From assembly GCF_002847285.1 (NCBI RefSeq), contig NZ_CP025407.1, positions 3,350,501-3,414,500 of the forward strand: DNA of 64,000 nt, given 5' to 3'. Position numbers and translations under genes: made by a program. The DNA comes from Streptomyces sp. CMB-StM0423 (lineage in GTDB: Bacteria; Actinomycetota; Actinomycetes; Streptomycetales; Streptomycetaceae). Of the stretch, positions 60,225 to 64,000 are shown one piece after another (the first letter of the stretch is position 1; each line of letters begins with the position of its first letter). The notes under the pieces were generated by a model. It made no database searches and was not told where the DNA came from. It worked only from the letters and a program-made list of their open reading frames with translations.

Positions 60225-60252
60225 GTAACCCGACTGCCCTGCCCGTCGTTGA
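60225..60252 (+). promoter_or_regulatory. Sigma-BldN-type promoter upstream of rsbN
   Basis: GTAACC (60225-60230), 16 bp, CGTTGA (60247-60252) matches the consensus I recall for sigma-BldN-dependent chaplin, rodlin and rsbN promoters. It lies 138 bp before the rsbN GTG. It overlaps a hairpin (60236-60266, GCCCTGCCCG with CGGGTAGCAGGGC) that could also weakly end the bldN transcript. Confidence 0.75.
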
Positions 60253-60389
60253 GCGGGTAGCAGGGCTTCTTCGGTCGCGTGTTGTCCACCCCGGCTCACC
60301 CCTTCGGGTGAAATGGGTCAAGGAGTACAACTACGCGGGCGGGATAGGGAGTCCCACACAAGACCCCGAGTCGACAGGAGGTGCCGCCC

Positions 60390-61595
60390 GTGATCGGATC
60401 CGTATCGGCACACCGGCGGGCGAACGCCTTCGCCCAGGCCCTTGATGAGGAGTCTCGGGCGCAGCAGGCGGAAGCGCCGGCGGCAGATCCCGAGCAGGCA
60501 CGACTGCTGGGCCTGGCGGGGCAGCTCGCCTCGGTGCCGGGTCCGACCCTCGACCCCGAGGTGAAGACCGTCCAGCGGACCCGGCTCATCGCCGCCATGG
60601 AGGCAATGCTCGCCGAGGACACCGCGGAGAGCACCGAAGCCCCGCTGATCCCCGCGCCGCGCAAGCGCGGCGCCCACCGCGCGGCGGGACCGCTGTCCCG
60701 GCTGCGCCCGCACTCCCGGCTCTCCCGCGGCGTGGCCATCGGCGGCGCCGGTGTCGGCGTCGCCGCCGGCGCGTTCAGCGCCGCCGCGGCGGTCAGCTCC
60801 GACGCCCTCCCGGGCGACACCCTCTACGGCCTCAAGCGCGGCATGGAGGACCTGCGCCGCGGTATGGCCGACGGCGACACCGAGCGCGGCCGCATCTACC
60901 TCGACCAGGCCGGCACGCGGCTGAACGAGGCGCGGCGGCTGATGGAGCGCGGCCGCGCCGGCGACCTCGACGCCGAGTCGATGAGCGAGGTCCGCGAAGC
61001 CCTCGACAACGTACGGCACGACGCCGGCGAAGGCCGCAAGCTGCTGCGCGGCGCGTACGACGAGGACGGCTCGCTCGGCCCCATGCAGACCCTCTCCGCC
61101 TTCTCGCAGAAGAACGAGCGCAGTTGGCAGCAGTTGCGCGAGCGGCTCCCCGTCGAGCTGGGCGACCTGGGTGACGAGGTCAGCTCGGTGTTCGACGCCA
61201 TAAAGCAGGACGTCGCCCCGCTGTCGTCACTGCTGCCGGGCCCCGAGGACGACACCTCCCCCAGCGGCAGCGCGCCGGGTACCGCGAGCACCGGCGGCGG
61301 CCACACCGACACCGACGAGACCGAGCCCGCCCCGTCGTCCACGGCCACCGCCGACGGCGAGGTGGGCGAGGACGGCGAGCCGAAGCCCAGCACCACCGAG
61401 GAGGACGGGCTGATCGGCGAGGACGGACTGATCGGCGGCGTCCTGCCCGACGAGGACGAGCCGGGCGGCCAGGAGACCGGCGGCAGCAGCACCACGCCCA
61501 CCGAGCAGCCGCCCGGCAAGAAGAAGCCCGAGATCACCCTCCCGCCGCTGCTGCCGCTGCCCGACCTGGGCCTCGACTTCGGCGAGGAGGAGTAG
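60390..61595 (+). CDS. rsbN: Anti-sigma factor RsbN (DUF5667)
   Basis: A 401-aa single-pass membrane protein. Residues 1-100 are cytoplasmic and should bind BldN. A TM segment lies at 113-135, followed by DUF5667 (136-270) with DALPGDTLYGLKRGMEDLRRG, shown as LPGDTLYGLKRGMEDL, and a long acidic Ser/Thr/Pro-rich extracellular tail ending LPLPDLGLDFGEEE. The GTG at 60390 follows ACAGGAG. Its own sigma-BldN-type promoter implies negative feedback. Confidence 0.93.
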   Translation: MIGSVSAHRRANAFAQALDEESRAQQAEAPAADPEQARLLGLAGQLASVPGPTLDPEVKTVQRTRLIAAMEAMLAEDTAESTEAPLIPAPRKRGAHRAAGPLSRLRPHSRLSRGVAIGGAGVGVAAGAFSAAAAVSSDALPGDTLYGLKRGMEDLRRGMADGDTERGRIYLDQAGTRLNEARRLMERGRAGDLDAESMSEVREALDNVRHDAGEGRKLLRGAYDEDGSLGPMQTLSAFSQKNERSWQQLRERLPVELGDLGDEVSSVFDAIKQDVAPLSSLLPGPEDDTSPSGSAPGTASTGGGHTDTDETEPAPSSTATADGEVGEDGEPKPSTTEEDGLIGEDGLIGGVLPDEDEPGGQETGGSSTTPTEQPPGKKKPEITLPPLLPLPDLGLDFGEEE

Positions 61596-61632
61596 GCGGC
61601 GCAGGGGAAGCAGGCGGAGCGGCGGTTACGGG

Positions 61633-62800
<1,168 letters not shown>

Positions 62801-62808
<8 letters not shown>

Positions 62809-63889
62809 CGGGCACCGACTCCTTCGCAACACCGTCCCCCTGCGCCGGGGTCCGCGCCCCCGGCAGCCCCAGCAGCTCGCCGACCGCGTCGACGGCCCGC
62901 CGCACCTCACGCGGCGGCAGCAGCCCCGCCGCCCGCCCGGCGGCGAAGTCGGCGAACGCCTCCGCCGTCGAGTACTCCGGCGTGAAGCCGAGCAGTTCAC
63001 GCATCTGCGTCGTCTCCACGACCCGGCCGTGGGTCAGCAGCCGGATCTGCTCCGGCGAGAAGTCCGTCATGCCCGCGGACCGCAGCGCCGAGCCGACCCA
63101 CGTCACCGCGGGCAGCGGCACCGGGACCGTGGGCCGGCCGAGCCGCCGGGCGGCCTGGGAGAGCAGCAGCACGCCCTCGCCTGCGATGTTGAACGTGCCG
63201 CTGTTGATCGTGCCGCGGCGCGGCTCGCCGGCCGCGAGCAGCAGCACCTCGATGACGTCGTCCTCGTGCACGAACTGCAGCCGCGGGTCGTAGCCGAGGA
63301 CGGTGGGCAGGGCGGGCAGCGCCAGATACTCGGCGAGCGGCGTGTCCACGCCCCGGCCGAGGATGTTGGCGAACCGCAGCACGCACACGGCGACGTCGGG
63401 GCGGCGCCGGGCGAACCCGCGCACGTACCCCTCGACCTCCACCGCGTCCTTCGCGAAGCCGCCGCTGGGCAGCGCCTTGGGCGGCGTTCTCTCGGTGAAC
63501 ACGGCGGGGTCGCGGGGCGCGGAGCCGTAGACGCTGGTGGTGGACTTCACGACGAGCCGCCGCACGCGCGGCGCCTGCTGGCAGGCGCCGAGCAGTTGCA
63601 TGGACCCGATGACGTTGTTCTCCTTGACCGCCCCCCGGCCGCCGCGGGTGAGCGGGGTGCCGGTGACGTCCATGTGCATCACGGTGTCGGCGCGGTGCTC
63701 GACGAGGATCCGGGCGAGCACGGGGTGGCGGATGTCCGCGGGAACGAAGTCGGCGCCGCCGAGCTCGTGCTCGGGTGCCCTGGCGTCGACGCCGATGACG
63801 CGGTCCACGTCCGACTCCCGCATGAGCCGGCGGACCAGGCGCCCGACCAGGGGGCGGGCGACGCCGGTGACGAGCACGGTTCTGCCCAC
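62801..63889 (-). CDS. NAD-dependent epimerase/dehydratase family protein
   Basis: A 362-aa extended SDR. It begins VGRTVLVTGVARPLVGRLVRRL, shown as VLVTGVARPLVGRLV, lacking the classic TGxxGxxG spacing. DRVIGVDARAP binds the cofactor, VKSTTSVYGSAPRDPAVFTE holds the Ser/Thr and Tyr region and FAKDAVEVEGYV the Lys of a displaced YxxxK. The start is a GTG at 63889. Its length and coupling with an acyltransferase suggest a lipid or cell-envelope role; the substrate is unknown. Confidence 0.85.
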
Positions 63890-64000
63890 TGGCCTTCGCC
63901 TTCCTCTCCCTGCCTGCCCGCACGCACGATCGCCCCACCGTATACGCAGGACAACGCGGCACCACGCACAACCGCCGCCCACCCGCCGGGAAAGGCGGAT
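63890..64000. other. Upstream region of the epimerase gene
   Basis: No gene begins or ends convincingly here. TATACGCAGG (around 63938) is relatively AT-rich and may hold a promoter. Confidence 0.4.

Noticed and set aside
60236..60266. A simple factor-independent terminator for bldN
   Set aside because: The stem is interrupted and overlaps a good sigma-BldN promoter. It is kept only as a secondary possibility in the promoter entry.

Overview
The window is high-GC actinobacterial DNA with strongly biased third codon positions, many GTG starts and a few likely leaderless promoters. The gene content points to Streptomyces or a close relative. It holds bldN-rsbN (a developmental ECF sigma factor and its anti-sigma), rex-hemA-hemC-hemD-hemB with a Rex operator, hemL-resA-ccdA-resB-ccsB, DUF3558/DUF2637 genes, and a class I lysS divergent from argS. 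From memory, hemL/resA-ccsB and the UbiD gene belong to the S. coelicolor SCO4469-SCO4490 block, while lysS/argS and hem/rex/bldN belong to SCO3303-SCO3326. Two ancestral blocks therefore appear to be joined here through a mosaic of accessory genes.

Layout. 0-4.4 kb: start of a menaquinone-type UbiD decarboxylase, a tandem pair of PLDc_N membrane proteins, a VOC protein, a MerR operon with its operator, a Methyltransf_19-type methyltransferase and a DUF5995 protein. 4.4-9.5 kb: an accessory island with a frameshifted remnant, an EACC1-caspase-phytase-like protein followed by a stand-alone phytase-like protein, a second methyltransferase and a decayed integrase tail. 9.6-14.0 kb: a fatty acid desaturase, a cold-shock protein with a structured leader, a DEAD-box helicase and gene debris.

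14.07-19.92 kb is a 5.8-kb integrated element bounded by perfect 82-bp direct repeats. The repeat is the 3' end of a conserved protein gene beside hemL. The element carries an NrtR-like Nudix/winged-helix regulator, a divergent three-gene operon and a broken tyrosine integrase. The operon encodes a polytopic membrane protein, a purine-nucleoside-phosphorylase-fold protein and a small membrane protein. The membrane protein's C-terminus and the PNP protein's N-terminus share the same short Asn/Gly motif, position for position. That is the hallmark of amyloid-type receptor-effector pairs, so this is the best candidate for an undescribed, probably defensive, system.

20-27 kb: hemL, a histidine phosphatase and the complete System II cytochrome c maturation set. 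27-46 kb: a cupin operon whose ribosome binding site lies in an inverted repeat, a PhyH oxygenase, a short ThrRS paralogue behind a threonine-rich leader peptide and hairpin, two truncated genes head to head, an AraC regulator, a SigX5-type sigma factor coupled to an MDMPI-type protein, NAD(P)-binding proteins, a GH15 enzyme, DUF3558 lipoproteins, and lysS/argS. 46-51 kb: a dehalogenase-like hydrolase whose stop codon lies in a MITE-like element, a DUF6924 protein, an XRE-cupin regulator divergent from a TrxR-like flavoprotein, a methyltransferase and a truncated gene. 51-57.4 kb: the tetrapyrrole operon under Rex. 57.5-63.9 kb: a glutaredoxin-like protein, a HAD phosphatase, bldN, rsbN (with a sigma-BldN-type promoter), an acyltransferase and an epimerase.

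No rRNA, tRNA, CRISPR array or replication origin was seen. All family assignments come from reading motifs by eye; no database search was run.
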